From: Cyclina sinensis
Taxonomy: Eukaryota > Mollusca > Bivalvia > Venerida > Veneridae
Direction: 5' to 3'
DNA length: 64,000 bases
NCBI GenBank assembly: GCA_012932295.1
Contig: JAAONU010000018.1
Coordinates: 924,206-988,205, forward strand
The notes under the pieces are model-generated. The model had not been told where the DNA came from and searched no databases. It saw nothing but the letters and a program-made list of their open reading frames with translations. The position numbers and the translations under genes are program-made. Positions 11,801 through 24,300 of the stretch are shown piece after piece. Numbering within the stretch: the first letter of the stretch is position 1; every line of letters starts with the position of its first letter.

Positions 11801-14800
11801 CAACCAGTGTTGCTTCATCCATATACGTCATTTCAGAGTTGAGTAGGAAAACTTGAGTTTATTGATACACAGTGAGAACATTTATGCAAGTAGAATACTT
11901 CTTTTATAAATGCCTTCTATTTTGTGGTCTCTGTTCACATGTATATAGGTTTACTTTTATAAGCTAATTCTTCAGATTTATGTTACAGCATGAAAACATA
12001 AGAAAGCATGGGTATATGGTGTATTATTGTATGAGATATGACTTCAGAACTCTTTCGGTGATCAATATTGTTTACAGATATTCCTGTGGACATTGAAGGA
12101 CGATGACCTGATCGGTATAGCTTTCATTGACACACATATCTATATTCATTCACTCGTCACATTGAAGAACCTTATATTTGCTGCTGATATACAGAAGAGT
12201 GTCACATTGTACAGATATCAGGAACAAGAGAGGGTGCTGTCACAAGTCTGTAGGGTATGATGTCACTTTTCTCATACTGTAAAAATATATACACTGAACA
12301 CATGATGGATATTTAAGACAATCTGATACCAAAATGCTTAAAATAAGATTATTTATTTTAAAACCCTTTAACCAAGTTTGTGGAGCAACTTCCTACAAAT
12401 GACCCTCCTGAAATGATTTATTAACTTAAATGTACTTCTAGAGTTGTTTTATTAAAGTCTTACATAGATATATGCCTTTTACAAAGCCGAGGGTATTGAT
12501 TACCTTTTGTGATTTCTAGTTTTCTCAGAGGAGTAGTATTCTTGGTATAAGCAAAGAAACTTCTGCTGTACATTTGGTATCATTTACAAGTTGTAACTCC
12601 TGTTGGCCAGATAAAGTTGAGCAGCCTCCTAAAATTGAAGGTCCCTGCATTGTTTATGCATAATTTGTTTTTAAGTAGCAAGCAGCAGACCAGATAAAAT
12701 ATATTTAACACAGGCTTTAGTAACTAACATTGTATAGGGTTACAAAATTAGGGATTAATGTCCTAGTTTTTTGTACAAGCTCAGTTTAAAGTCTGATCCA
12801 GAAAACAATTAGTAGTATTACTGGATAAATAGATGATCAAATGTGTGACCCCTGGATTACGAGTCATGTGCATGACCACTGGACCACTGATCTGTCCCCT
12901 TGTCCTGTCACTATCTTTTTGGCCAAGTATCAGGTCAGATTCTTACCTGTCACACATTGTTCTCTGTAGGTTATCCAGTCATTAGTACTGAACAAACTTA
13001 TGACTACTAGTAGTGTTTACATGTATACATTGATTCACAACAGGATGTGAAACCATTGGAGGTGTATGGTTTAGATTACTTTGTGGATGGCTCACAGTTA
13101 TCATTTGTTGGTATGTAGCCATGTTTGTTTATTGTAAATTGTACTTACACCAAGTCTGCCATAAATCTTTAAATGGAAAATTTGTAAACAAGTTTTGAAA
13201 AGTTACAAAATTACTTGATTGAAGAAAAATTTCTGATTTATGTCAGTTTATGTATTAAACATGAAAATGTAAAAGTTGTGTTACAAAGACCATTTTCTGT
13301 ATGCCTTAAAAGGATTTACAGTTACTTGTGATAAAAAGTTTTTAATCAAGAAGAGGCCATTTAGAGTCAGCTAATAGTCATTCTGTAAGGGAATGCTAAT
13401 CTATGCATGTTTTTAAATCTGTTATTAGGTATTGTTAAATAGTAGAGTATTTAGAGTAACTTTTTTCTCAACAGTCACAGACAAGTTGAAGAACATACTA
13501 ATTTACCAGTACTTGCCAGAAAGTAAGTATAATTTCATCAGGGTTTACAAATAATGTTTTAAAATAGGAAATCTAATATGTTAGTAGTATATGGAAATAC
13601 AAGTATGAAACTGCTGTTAGAATTACAAGGATGTTCTCTGTTTTTGACTTTACTCAGTTCTATAAAATTTGTGTGGTTAAGTTTTCTTTCATGTTTTGTT
13701 CAACTGCTTAAAAATCAGAGATAATATGATTAGTTTTTAAAAATATCATACCCCGTAGGTAACATTTCATGTGTTATTTAAATACCTTAGTTTTAAACAA
13801 TGTGGTTTTGATGTGGTTAAGTAAAACTATGAATTTATTGTAAGCAACAGTAAACATTCATTTTAGGATATAAAGTTAATATTACTAAGTTCTTTTATGT
13901 TAAGCATGATGGGTGGTATGTTACCAAAAACCTGTGGTGCAAGTTACAATGGATGTATTACAGAGGTCATGAGGTATACATAAACAGGTTGATTTGAAAT
14001 GTCAAAATGCTGTGTTTCTTTGAACAAGCTGGATGTATTGATCACTGTAAGTGACAGTCACCTTCCAACTTAGTCATTAATCACTGAAAACAGAATCAAG
14101 TGTATTCATTTCTAACTGTCAGAAATATTGATAGCAGTTTAATATTATCTTTTCAGTAAGAGAAAGTCATGGCGGAACAAGATTGTTGAGAAGGGCTGAC
14201 TTTAATGCAGGATCTCACATCAGTACGATGTTTCGTGTACGATGTAAACTTTCTGATCCGTCCACAGAGAAGAAACTATCTGGTCCACTAGAGCGGAGAC
14301 ATGTCACTTACTTCGGTTAGTGTTAAAATCTGTAGTCCTTTACTCAGGTCACTTACTTCAGTGAGAACTTACATCTGTTATCCTTTATTTTGCAGCAAGT
14401 CAAAATAAATATAGAAGTTTTACCCTAATATTTTGCCAAGATATCAAGTTCCAGAAATAATGTTTCTGAAGTTAATTTAATGCAGCATGGGATACAAACC
14501 TTTTTTTTTTCTCGAACAGAGTCTGGTTTTAGTATTAAAGTTCTGCAGGTTTGTAAGTAAAGTAATATTATTCTGTTTACAGCATCTTTAGATGGAGGCA
14601 TGGGTTACCTGTTACCAATCTCTGAGAAGATATACAGAAGGTTACTTATGTTACAAAACGCTCTTAACATTCAGCTACCACACACAGCAGGACTGAACCC
14701 TAGAGCGTACAGGTAGATAAATTATCCAAACCCGGTAAAAGCATTGAAACAGTATTGTCAGAGGCCCAGAACTCTTGCTGGCCGGCTAATGATTTGATAT

Positions 14801-15862
14801 AAGCTTACAAAAACTTTTAAACTGTACTTTTATTAATCTCCCGAAAAGATTTTCATGAAGAAAAAATCAAGTAAATTAAGTTAATATTTAAGTTAACAAA
14901 AATGGAGTACAGTCTATGTTACATGATTGCAGTCAGTTTATTCATGTAAAAGTATCTTGTTACAGTCTATTATATTTTATTTCTGGTTGATAATAAAAGG
15001 GTGATTGCATCAGATGCATGAATGATGCAATGCTTTCTCATATGACAAACATGGTGTACACTGTGCTTCTTGCCTGTGTGTCAGCCACAAGTCACCTAGA
15101 CATTAAAAACTGATGGCAGTGGTAGAACTTTACCTTCACTTTTCTGTATAAACTTTACAAAGTGATTTACCCACTGTATGATTTCAGATCTGTTAAGAAT
15201 GCCTGCTTGGATCTCTCAAACTCACATAAAAACATACTGGATGGGGAACTTCTCTGGAAGTTTTTACATCTGAGTGTTCATGAGAAATCTGAGATGGCTA
15301 AAAGGATAGGAACAACTGTAGATTTGGTAAGGATGTTTTGTCGTAAATATACATCAATGGTTGAATGCAAAAAAGTTGTAAGTGTTAGAGAATAAAGAAG
15401 CAGATAGTAGTTTTTCACGTTCAACTCTCAACATGTACTTTTATACAATACCTGTAAACTGCACTCCTGGAATCTTTGCTAAATGACAGCCACATTAAAG
15501 TTGAAACAGCCAACTGCACCCACACTTAAAACAGTTTTAGAGGATACATGAACCATTTAGATGAAGACCAGATTTAAGCACTGTTTTGGAATGTGACTTA
15601 CACTTCTTCTTGAAAGCAGTAAGGCACGATGAATGTAGTTTATAGAATCTTGTTTTGATGTTTTTAGCAGGTGTGAAGGTCACATAGTGCTTTTAGACTT
15701 TCAAATTCTGATATAAGAAAAAACATTTGTACCTTATCATTGATACAAGGTCTCTCAGAAATATAGTGTGATATATCACACCAAGTTATTACACTCAGTT
15801 TTGCTCCCTTTCAGTTGGTGGAAGACTTAATGGAAGTGGACAGACTGACAGCTCACTTCTGA
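8817..15862 (+). CDS. CPSF1: Cleavage and polyadenylation specificity factor subunit 1, C-terminal part
   Basis: CPSF1 (CPSF160) is the scaffold of the nuclear complex that recognises AAUAAA and directs pre-mRNA cleavage and polyadenylation. Ten exons join in phase: 8817-8958, 10032-10100, 11543-11626, 12078-12254, 13044-13110, 13475-13522, 14157-14315, 14583-14712, 15188-15326 and 15815-15862 (TGA). They give about 354 residues matching roughly human residues 1090-1443, including [67 protein letters not shown] and the terminal DRLTAHF. This is the CPSF_A beta-propeller and helical C-terminal region. The first exon enters in phase 2 (AG|A codes Arg), so it needs an upstream exon. None is visible in the preceding 8.8 kb. 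Either the intron exceeds 8.8 kb or the locus is truncated. Confidence 0.95.
9045..9500 (+). repeat. Interspersed repeat starting with an AGCTCACCTGAGC hairpin
   Basis: The sequence AGCTCACCTGAGC is followed by a loop and the near-complement GCTCAAGGTGAGCT, then a degenerate non-coding body with two 'AAATCTTGT' and 'GTCCTCT' phrases. A related element lies in the opposite orientation at 22080-22275. It sits in CPSF1 intron 1 of the visible part. Its open frame at 9157-9405 is not a gene. Confidence 0.55.
10449..11390. repeat. 27-bp minisatellite, about 35 copies
   Basis: The unit is GTACACTGCTGATCTGTAAC plus AAGGCAA (27 bp). It tandemly fills an intron of CPSF1. Variants at the AAGG position (AAGG, ACTG or CCTG before CAAG) and at CTGCTG/GTGCTG/GTGCAG are interspersed. 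Because the unit is a multiple of three and lacks stops in several frames, long open frames run on both strands (for example STLLICNKA per unit). These are by-products and not proteins. The last copies near 11280-11390 are more diverged, as expected at an array edge. Confidence 0.9.
12846..12905 (-). repeat. tRNA-Thr-derived SINE fragment
   Basis: Read on the minus strand, the segment contains CAGTGGTCATGCACATGACT and then CGTAATCCAGGGGTCAC. This matches the 5' parts of the two longer copies at 41225 and 44863. It has no conserved flanks and is a short relic in a CPSF1 intron. Confidence 0.5.
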
Positions 15863-16450
15863 TGTCAACCAGTCTACTCAACATAAACATACGCTAAATA
15901 TACAAAATGAGAAGATCTATCCAGTATTCCATATTACAGAGGGACAGACTATGTTAAGTAGTACATTCAGTAAAGTACTGGTATACAGGATATAAATTGT
16001 GCATCAGCTCATAAGCAAACAAACTCTTGGGCTAGTATAATGCCCAAGTAGCTGTTCAAAAGTTGTAGTGTGATACAGGAATGAATCTATTTAACTGTAG
16101 ATGGTTTGACGACTACCCAGGACTTGCGTTATGCTAATACAAGTGACCTACAAGGTTTCGGGGATCTTCAAAAGAGTGGAATCACAGTTGGCAACCAAGA
16201 TCTTCTGTTACTAAGAAACACATACCTGCAACATTCTGTTGTCAAGGACTAAATTGTGCTTTCAAGAAAAGTGAAGAAGACCTTGACCTAATACAGTGCT
16301 GCTACAGAAATATTTGGCAACAACATTCAGTTAACAGTATTTTATTGCTTTATAAGTCAGAGACATAGTTTTTCATTCATTCAGTGTATATACATTGTGT
16401 ATGTATAGCATAGTGTCTTTGTTAAAGATATTGTCTGTATTTTTGTACAG

Positions 16451-16456
16451 AATAAA
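16451..16456 (+). promoter_or_regulatory. Probable CPSF1 polyadenylation signal
   Basis: An AATAAA hexamer lies about 590 nt after the CPSF1 stop codon and is the first clear one in the 3' flank. The region 15863-16450 holds no other gene and is read as the 3' UTR. Confidence 0.6.
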
Positions 16457-16608
16457 AATTTAAAACGAGTCTACATGTTTTCTCAGGTTGCTAATGGTAA
16501 GAGATGAGACAGTTAATGTTCAAGGAATGAGCGGACCTACCAGCCATTATATATGTAGGAATAGGTGTTCCCCATACCAAATCCCCGTACTTTGAATTGC
16601 AGTGTTCA

Positions 16609-16742
16609 TTACTGTTTCAAGTCATATACTTTAAAGAAACAATTCAAATATCACTGTTTCAACAGTCATATACTTTAAAGAAACAATTCAAATATCACTG
16701 TTTCAACAGTCGTATACTTTAAAGAAACAATTCAAATATCAC
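16609..16742. repeat. 44-bp tandem repeat, 3 copies
   Basis: Three nearly identical units contain ACTTTAAAGAAACAATTCAA followed by ATATCACTGTTTCAACAGTC. They lie just past the CPSF1 polyadenylation signal. No coding potential. Confidence 0.8.
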
Positions 16743-17403
16743 TATTGTACTCCAATCTTAAACTAGAAACAGCGTATTTCATTTCCTACTAACCATAATG
16801 GTAATTGCATGCAGCCGGGCATGGTAATAAAGATTGCTTCAGTTCTTCATGGTTTTTCTCGGGTAAAGCAACAAAGATAATGATACAAATGACTCATTAA
16901 AGAAACCTCACATTTATTAACACACAGAGTAACAGGAGCTATGTGTGAGATGATGGCCATCCCCCTGCAGAAAGGCTTTTCGTTTGAAAAGGAAATAGTG
17001 GCTGGCATGGACAATAGTTAAGAATTGTTAAATAGCTGTTGAAAAAATGATTTAAGTACACAAACAAAGTCCAAGTTAAAGAGAGCAGCAACTTTCCATA
17101 GAGCCAAGGTAGAATTATTGTACTTTTGCACTGCACTTCTAAATGCCATCAAAGTTTTATTTATACCTCAATGCAGTGAACATCTGTGCCAAGTAATTTT
17201 TAAATCTTGCCAGCCCAGGTAGTTAGAACCCAGAAAAGCAGATTTGTAGCCAGTTGACCTCTGTGTCCTTGACCTATAAACTACTGACCTGGTTCAGTTG
17301 TTCCACAAACCTCATTGCAGTGAAGATTTGTGCCAAGTAATTTTGAAATCCCTCCAATCAAGGCCAAGTGACAGCCTGGGCATGTAGCCTGGACAAGTAA
17401 AAG

Positions 17404-17850
17404 TGTGAAGGAATGACAAAGTGGCAACTATATGCTCACTGGAAATAGTGTGAAGGAATGACAAAGTGGCAACTATATGCTCACTGGAAATAGTGTGAAG
17501 GAATGACAAAGTGGCAACTATATGCTCACTGGAAATAGTGTGAAGGAATGACAAAGTGGCAACTATATGCTCACTGGAAATAGTGTGAAGGAATGACAAA
17601 GCGGCAACTATATGCTCACTGGAAATAGTGTGAAGGAATGACAAAGTGGCAACTATTTGCTCACTGGAAATAGTGTGAAGGAATGACAAAGCGGCAACTA
17701 TATGCTCACTGGAAATAGTGTGAAGGAATGACAAAGTGGCAACTATATGCTCACTGGAAATAGTGTGAAGGAATGACAAAGTGGCAACTATATGCTCACT
17801 GGAAATAGTGTGAAGGAATGACAAAGTGGCAACTATATGCTCACTGGAAA
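17404..17850. repeat. 45-bp minisatellite, about 10 highly uniform copies
   Basis: The unit begins GTGTGAAGGAATGACAAAGT and continues through GGCAACTATATGCTCACTGG. Ten copies differ only at a T/C position in 'AAAGYGGC' and one A/T change. The minus strand stays open for 170 codons because 45 is divisible by three (SFLHTISSEHIVAT per unit); I regard that as an artefact. The array lies between the convergent 3' ends of CPSF1 and ORC6. Its uniformity implies recent expansion or an assembly-sensitive copy number. Confidence 0.9.
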
Positions 17851-18096
17851 TTTTTGGGGAAGCATAAGAAAGACAAACCAGAATAAAGTATTTTTAATTT
17901 TGCTCTTTTTTTTGTTTTGCACTTTCAAAAAGTGTGCTGTAAGTTTTATTCACAACCTTTAAGTCTGGTCAAATATATATAAATTAACAGATTTCAGAAC
18001 ACAGTATATATAAATATCAGCACTGGTCCATAAGCCTTAGTTCTGAGTGACTAATACTATCATTAGAAGTACTAAGAATAAGCATCTTATAAGACT

Positions 18097-18102
18097 TTTA
18101 TT
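18097..18102 (-). promoter_or_regulatory. Candidate ORC6 polyadenylation signal
   Basis: AATAAA on the minus strand, about 280 nt downstream of the ORC6 stop codon. Others exist further downstream, so the choice is tentative. Confidence 0.4.
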
Positions 18103-18382
18103 CAATAATCTGAACGTATGTCTCCATGTTATATACAACGCACAATGAGCAAGTCTGTATGGGATGTGACTGACCAAGCACCAGAAATCTCCTCCCCACT
18201 TCCCAATTTTTCCGTATCTTGTATTTCCTGTCTTAATGTAAATAGTTCTAAAGAGTCTGATTTTCAAATCCTGAACAAGAGGTTGATATCAGTTAACATC
18301 CCGTCTGTTCTACAGAGTATTTACCTCCTCAGCACGTACATGTATATCACGAAAGTCAAATGAATGTAACAAGTCACAGGTG

Positions 18383-21300
18383 TCAGGAATTTGCCATAGC
18401 TCTGGCAGCATTTTCCAGGATTCTTTTCTTCCATTCCTCATAATCATCTTCATTATCATCACCTTCATCATCACTGGTGTTTCTTGGCTGTTTCGCTTGA
18501 ACTTCTGAAATGAAAGACCAATATATGTGGTCCATATAGCTTGAAACATTTATATAATATAAGTCTCTGCATCCTGCTCTGCACTTCCACTGACAAAGCA
18601 GGGAATTGTAGACTTGGGTGAAGTAAGAAGTGAGGACAAATGATACATCTGCTTTATATGAATGCTCTGAGATAAATATAAATAAAAATAAACACTTGGA
18701 GGGCATTATCACATTTCTCAAGAGTCTAATGGTAGCAAGGCTCAAGTAATGACTCTGGACTATAAGTCAGCGACCTGAAACACCCAACAATAGAGGCTGA
18801 TGCTTTGAGTAGGCAGGTACTTTTTTAAAGATCATTCCAATGCAGTATACTAAAGTTACTCAATCAAGAACACACGGTGTATCCTAGGGTAAGGGCGCAA
18901 GTCCTGAAGTTCCACAAGAATGACTCTGCCAAGACAGAAGCTCATACCAGTAATACCTGTGACTCCTCTCTAGTCACTGACTCGTGTCATCTGTGAAATC
19001 TTCACAGAGATGTAAGGTAGAAAAACATGTAAGCCAATTAGGCAAAACAGTGCTGATAGTCAGTAACCCCAAACATTTTAATTCAGACATGGTAATATAT
19101 CTAACTGTTCAAAGTTCTGTAGTATAATGTATGCATGTATCATTTTAAGACAAATATTAACTGATACAAATAGTAGTTACCTTGCATTTTCCTTTCCACA
19201 TCATCCATTAGTGTTGCTTTATGCTTACTTGGTGATACTTTTTTCTCTCCTGTAAATAAAACATTAAAAGGACTTTTAGATGAAGACATTCTTCGAGTTT
19301 TAACCTAATAACTGTAGTATAGTAACAGAGCTGTGACATTGCTATGTTACGTGTCTATGTATGAACAAAAAATGTATTATCAGTGATGACTGAAACAAAA
19401 CAAAAGACTGTATGTTTAAATAAATATGTGTAGGTTTCTAAGTAACTTAATACTGGGGTGGTTTTGGAAATTTTTTGAATGTACAATTTCCTAGTAACTC
19501 TGGATTAGTTAGCGGAGTATAAGCATGTACATGTATAAAGAGGAAGGCTTGCTATAAGAGACAGACCTTGTTTATGCTGTCTTAGGTATTACAGTGACAT
19601 ACATGTACTTCTACAAGCTTACAGATTTGACATTCATTTTCAACTGAGTGCCCATAGAAAATCATAATCAATGGAATTACATTTTCAAAACAGTGCAAAT
19701 AATGACTACCATTATACAACAAGAGTCTGTTTATGAATATATATGGTGGACTTACCGACTTATTATTTTAATAGGACTACTTCAAGGTAAGAATACTTTA
19801 CACTGATCATATTAAGTAATTTCTTAAATCACACTGTATGATCATACTGTACATATATTGTACATATACTCCTTATTCTTTGTTGTTAATGAATCTTACA
19901 ACTGTAAAGTCATTGTCAGAAACCCACATTCGATCCATTCCATTTAACTCTATTCATCGATCATGATACATTTGGTTGGTACAATTCCGTACTCATGAAA
20001 TTGAATAATTCATTACCTACTTTTATTGGTTTCTAAAAGATTTCCATTGTGCAGTCTCAGCCAATGAAATTACTCGCTACAATTTGCCTTTCGTCACTAT
20101 GCTTATCTGGGAAATACATCTATTTTAAGTAACATGTTGTTATGCCTAATCTCCACATTGAAGAGTATCTATTTGCAATGCAGAATCTCAATGGATGAAG
20201 AGTTACTTCCCTTTGCTAATCAATATTCATAAAAATGAATAATCTGCAGTCAATTGTCCCATGGTGCATAATGTAGTTGTGCTGAATACATGTATGTACA
20301 GGGTGTAACCAGAGACTACATAAAGGATCTAGGAGGTTGAGGAGTAATACAGGACAAGAAGAGAAGATTTAACAAAGAAAGATCTCGTAAGCTTAAGGGG
20401 CTGGACTTTACTTTAGTGGTGACACTACACAAACACTGTGATGACAGATGACATCATGAGTATAAGGCCACTGCTATAATCAAATACAGATACAGAGTTC
20501 TTTTTGTTACCTTCTATAGCCTCTGCAAGTTTGTCCATATCAGTGACCAGAGTGTCAAAACATGACCTCTTTACAGCACATAGTTCTTTCAACTTTCCTC
20601 TCTCTAACTTAATCTTTAATTTTCTGTAAAATTCAAGAAAAAACGTTGCTACAGAGGTTGTGAATTAATTATTATGTGTAAAAGTCATTATGATATACTG
20701 TACTTTTGAAAAGTATTGAAATTATCTGCACTGAATTCAATTTAAATTCCTTTTCACCATACAAAGCATGTATATGTCATTCACAACAGAACTGAGCCTG
20801 AAACGTCCATTGATAGGTCAGTTTTTAATTCAGTCAGCAGAACCCTTACTGCCACATTTTTCCTTTTGATGCAAGAACTAGACAGAACTCTGTTTAAAAT
20901 TGCACAATACTGTCTCTACAACTGTCGTAGAGCAAAAGAAAAAAAAGAAGTATGAAAGTGTCTATATATCTGCAACTACTTACTTGCATGCTGCACACAG
21001 AGCTGCTCCTTGAAAAAGACTTGTGTTGAAATCCATTTCCTCACCTCTAACCCCCTGAGATTCCTCATACCTGTAGTCATAAAATTTGACATCTTTTGTG
21101 TTTGCTCAGAGCTGTCACTGGAAACTGACATATGCCCCCGAAATATAGCTTTGAAATGAAACTGGTGTAAATATACAATGTATAATTAAATATGCCTGTG
21201 GAAAAGAGTTCAGACAAAAAATAGAGGATGAGCTGAAGGTAAATGGTAAAGTAATGTTTTTCTGCTTCAGATTCTTATATGAAGGTTGAAGACATTATTA

Positions 21301-24300
21301 ATTCAATGAAATAGAAAGCTGTGAGTTTGGCCTTGAATACGAACAATATTGTTTTATTCCCAAACCCTACTGATGTTTTATATATAATAAAATCCCCCAA
21401 GTGGTTTTGGAGATGTAGCTTGGACAAGATTTTAACATAGAAGTCATTGTAAAAAATGACCAAGGGCCCATAACTCTGCCAGAAATAATCCGACCAAAAA
21501 ATCCTGACGATATGCACAGCTAGATTTGGTGACAAACATTCCTGAGTAGTTTCAATGAAATCCTCCAGTGGTTTTGGAGATGAAGCGTGGACAAGATTTT
21601 AATATAGAAGTTAGAGTAAAAAAATGACTAAGTGCCCATAACTCTGTCAAAAATAATCCGAGCAGAAGAAACTCCAAAGATATGCATAACAGGCTTAATG
21701 ACAAACATTCCTGTGAAGTTTCAATGAAATCCTCCAAACGGTTTTGGAGATGAAGTGTGGAGAAGATTTTAATATAGAAGTTAGAGTAAAATATGATTAA
21801 GAACCCATAACTCTGCCAAAAATAATCCGAGCAGAAACTCCTGACGACAACTAGGCTTGGTGACAAACATTCCTGTGAAGTTTCAATGTAATCCTCCAAG
21901 TGGTTTTGGAGATGAAGCCAGGACGAGATTTTACCGGACAGAGGGATGGAATGACAGTGCGATTATTATATGCCTCCCTTCGGGGGGCATAGAAAAGAAA
22001 AGTAAACAAAATGCTGGAAAGTCTACTTAAGTTTATGTAAAACATCAAACCTTCCAACAAAAGGAAAAGTGCAGTAAAAGTGACCCCAAGGGCAAAGTTT
22101 TAATAATCTTGGTAGAGGTTTACTGCTTTATGCCAAATTTCCAAGCTCTTGGCCTTGTGGTTTCAAACGGCTTTAAATATTTTCTATGTAAAACTTGTGT
22201 CCCCTTGGAAGAGCCAAAACACTGGGTGATAACAAAAGCTCACATTCAGCATAACATGCTCAGGTGAACTAAAATTGCTCTTTTGTTTTTCAATACACAC
22301 ACATGTACACATGAAATGACAGTGGGCTACCTTTTCAGAACCTGTTGTGCCAGAGTTATTGCCCCTGTGCATCCAAACTGTACTGCAAGATCCCTGATTG
22401 AGTTGACCTGCTGAATATCAAGTATACTTTCTATTGTCTTCAGACACATTGTGTACAGCTTCTTCGTTGTCCCAGAGGTCTTCACTGCAGCAGCCTGATG
22501 GCAAAAATACATATCTATCCAAGGAGGAAGTTGTACAATATCTACATATCATAAACATGTGACAACTCACAGATGGTATGTAATGGTATATAGCAATTTT
22601 ATAGTTACATACTTCACAACTTCAGCTCTGTAGTTAACTACTGATCTGTTTTAAAATCGAAGTTAAAAAAGATCAAACAAAACTGGTCTCACCTTGTCCA
22701 CATGGGAGTTGCATGCCGATGCGGCTATTTCTAGACAAGCCACAGTTTTACATGATCCAGTCAGCTTCAAGGCTGCTAGGCTACCACTGCTGCTCCTAAT
22801 GTCCACTAACTGGCAATACTCTTTGGCCTTCCTTGAAATTATTTTTGAAAAAAAAATCAGTATAACTCAAAGCATTTTGTGACATAATGTTTTCTATCAA
22901 ACTTACAGAAATTAAATAATGTCTTTTTTTATATATAAAAAAATACACTAAAGTTTTATTTTTGACAACATACATGGTTACACACTTCATATCCACCATA
23001 TCAAATCTTACATGGGGTTTGTTGAAGCTTTCGAACTCTCCTTTGGTGACAAGATCAAACATTTATACATAATCTGTGAACCAATCTAACTAACAAGAAG
23101 TCTATCAGTCATTTAGATCTGCAACACCAGAAAATTAATTGATAATACAATCATTTTGTTCCATTCTCCACTGCAATTAAATCATTGGATTTTGGAGTGC
23201 TATGGTTTAAATAAGTTTGAAGTAAAAATGGTATATAGTACAGTGCGACTTCAGGACAAAATCAGATGTAACAGGTTATAAATAGTGGCTTGACCGGGAC
23301 TCGAACCCATGCCTATCGCTTACAGGGCGGACACTATACCAACTGAGGTACAAAGCCACAAGGTTCTGCCTTATCGATTTATCACCTATAAACCTGAACC
23401 CGGCTACATATACCCCCTCCAAATTTAGAATTCATCCCGAATTCTCAGTCACGGAGAATATTGTGAAACATTCTTGAGGTGCCGAAGCAGAAGCCATATT
23501 ATAATGTAGGTTATTTACGTTGGGCACCAAATGTAACATATCTCTTGTTTGATCAAACTTAGAATACTGCTGCACAGTTTGGAACCCCCATCACAAAAAC
23601 CTTGTATACCAAGTGGAAATAGTACAGCGAAGAGCAGCACGTTTCACCACAAACAGGTACCATAACACCAGCGGTGTCACAGATATGTTACATGATTTGA
23701 ATTGGGAAACTCTGGAAGTTCATCGTCAAAAGCTCCAAGTCAGCATGCTATACAAGATTGTCAACCACCTCGTAGAGATAGACTCTGGTCCTTACTTAAC
23801 ACCAACTAAAGCCAGACCAAGGTCGACACACAGTACCCATTTCCTGCCATATTCAACATCTACTGACATCATGAAGTTCAGCTTCTTTCCTCGATGTATC
23901 CCGCTATGGAAAACCTGCCAGCATCTGTTGCTGAGGCTCATTCTTTGGCATCCTTCAAGAATGAGCTGTCAAACCTGACCTTCTAATGGGGACTTTCATG
24001 CACAGTTACGAAGTACCGCCAACTGACAGGCTCGAGCTATGCCAGCAGGGTCTCCTACCCGGGCACCGCCACGGAAGCTGCTGGATTGGTCTTGCCTTGA
24101 TGGCCGAAAAGTAACTGTGCACAACTATCTACTGTTATTTCTTCCTTTTGTATCTTACTTGCATCACAGTCCGAGTCTTTCTTCTGACTATCCTATCTTT
24201 ATTTCTCTTTGTTTTTTTCTCTTGCGCACCGTTAAAGAAATGTCAAATTTGTGACAGTTTAACATACTGATGTAGATGTAGGGGAAAAATCGTGGCTTGA

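Noticed and set aside
17312..17824. 170-codon minus-strand frame with SFLHTISSEHIVAT repeats
   Set aside because: Product of the 45-bp minisatellite; unit length divisible by three explains the open frame.
16609..17850. CRISPR-like direct repeats
   Set aside because: Units are contiguous without unique spacers, and the DNA is from an animal.
22694..22882. Plus-strand frame at 22.7 kb
   Set aside because: It is the antisense shadow of ORC6 exon 2.
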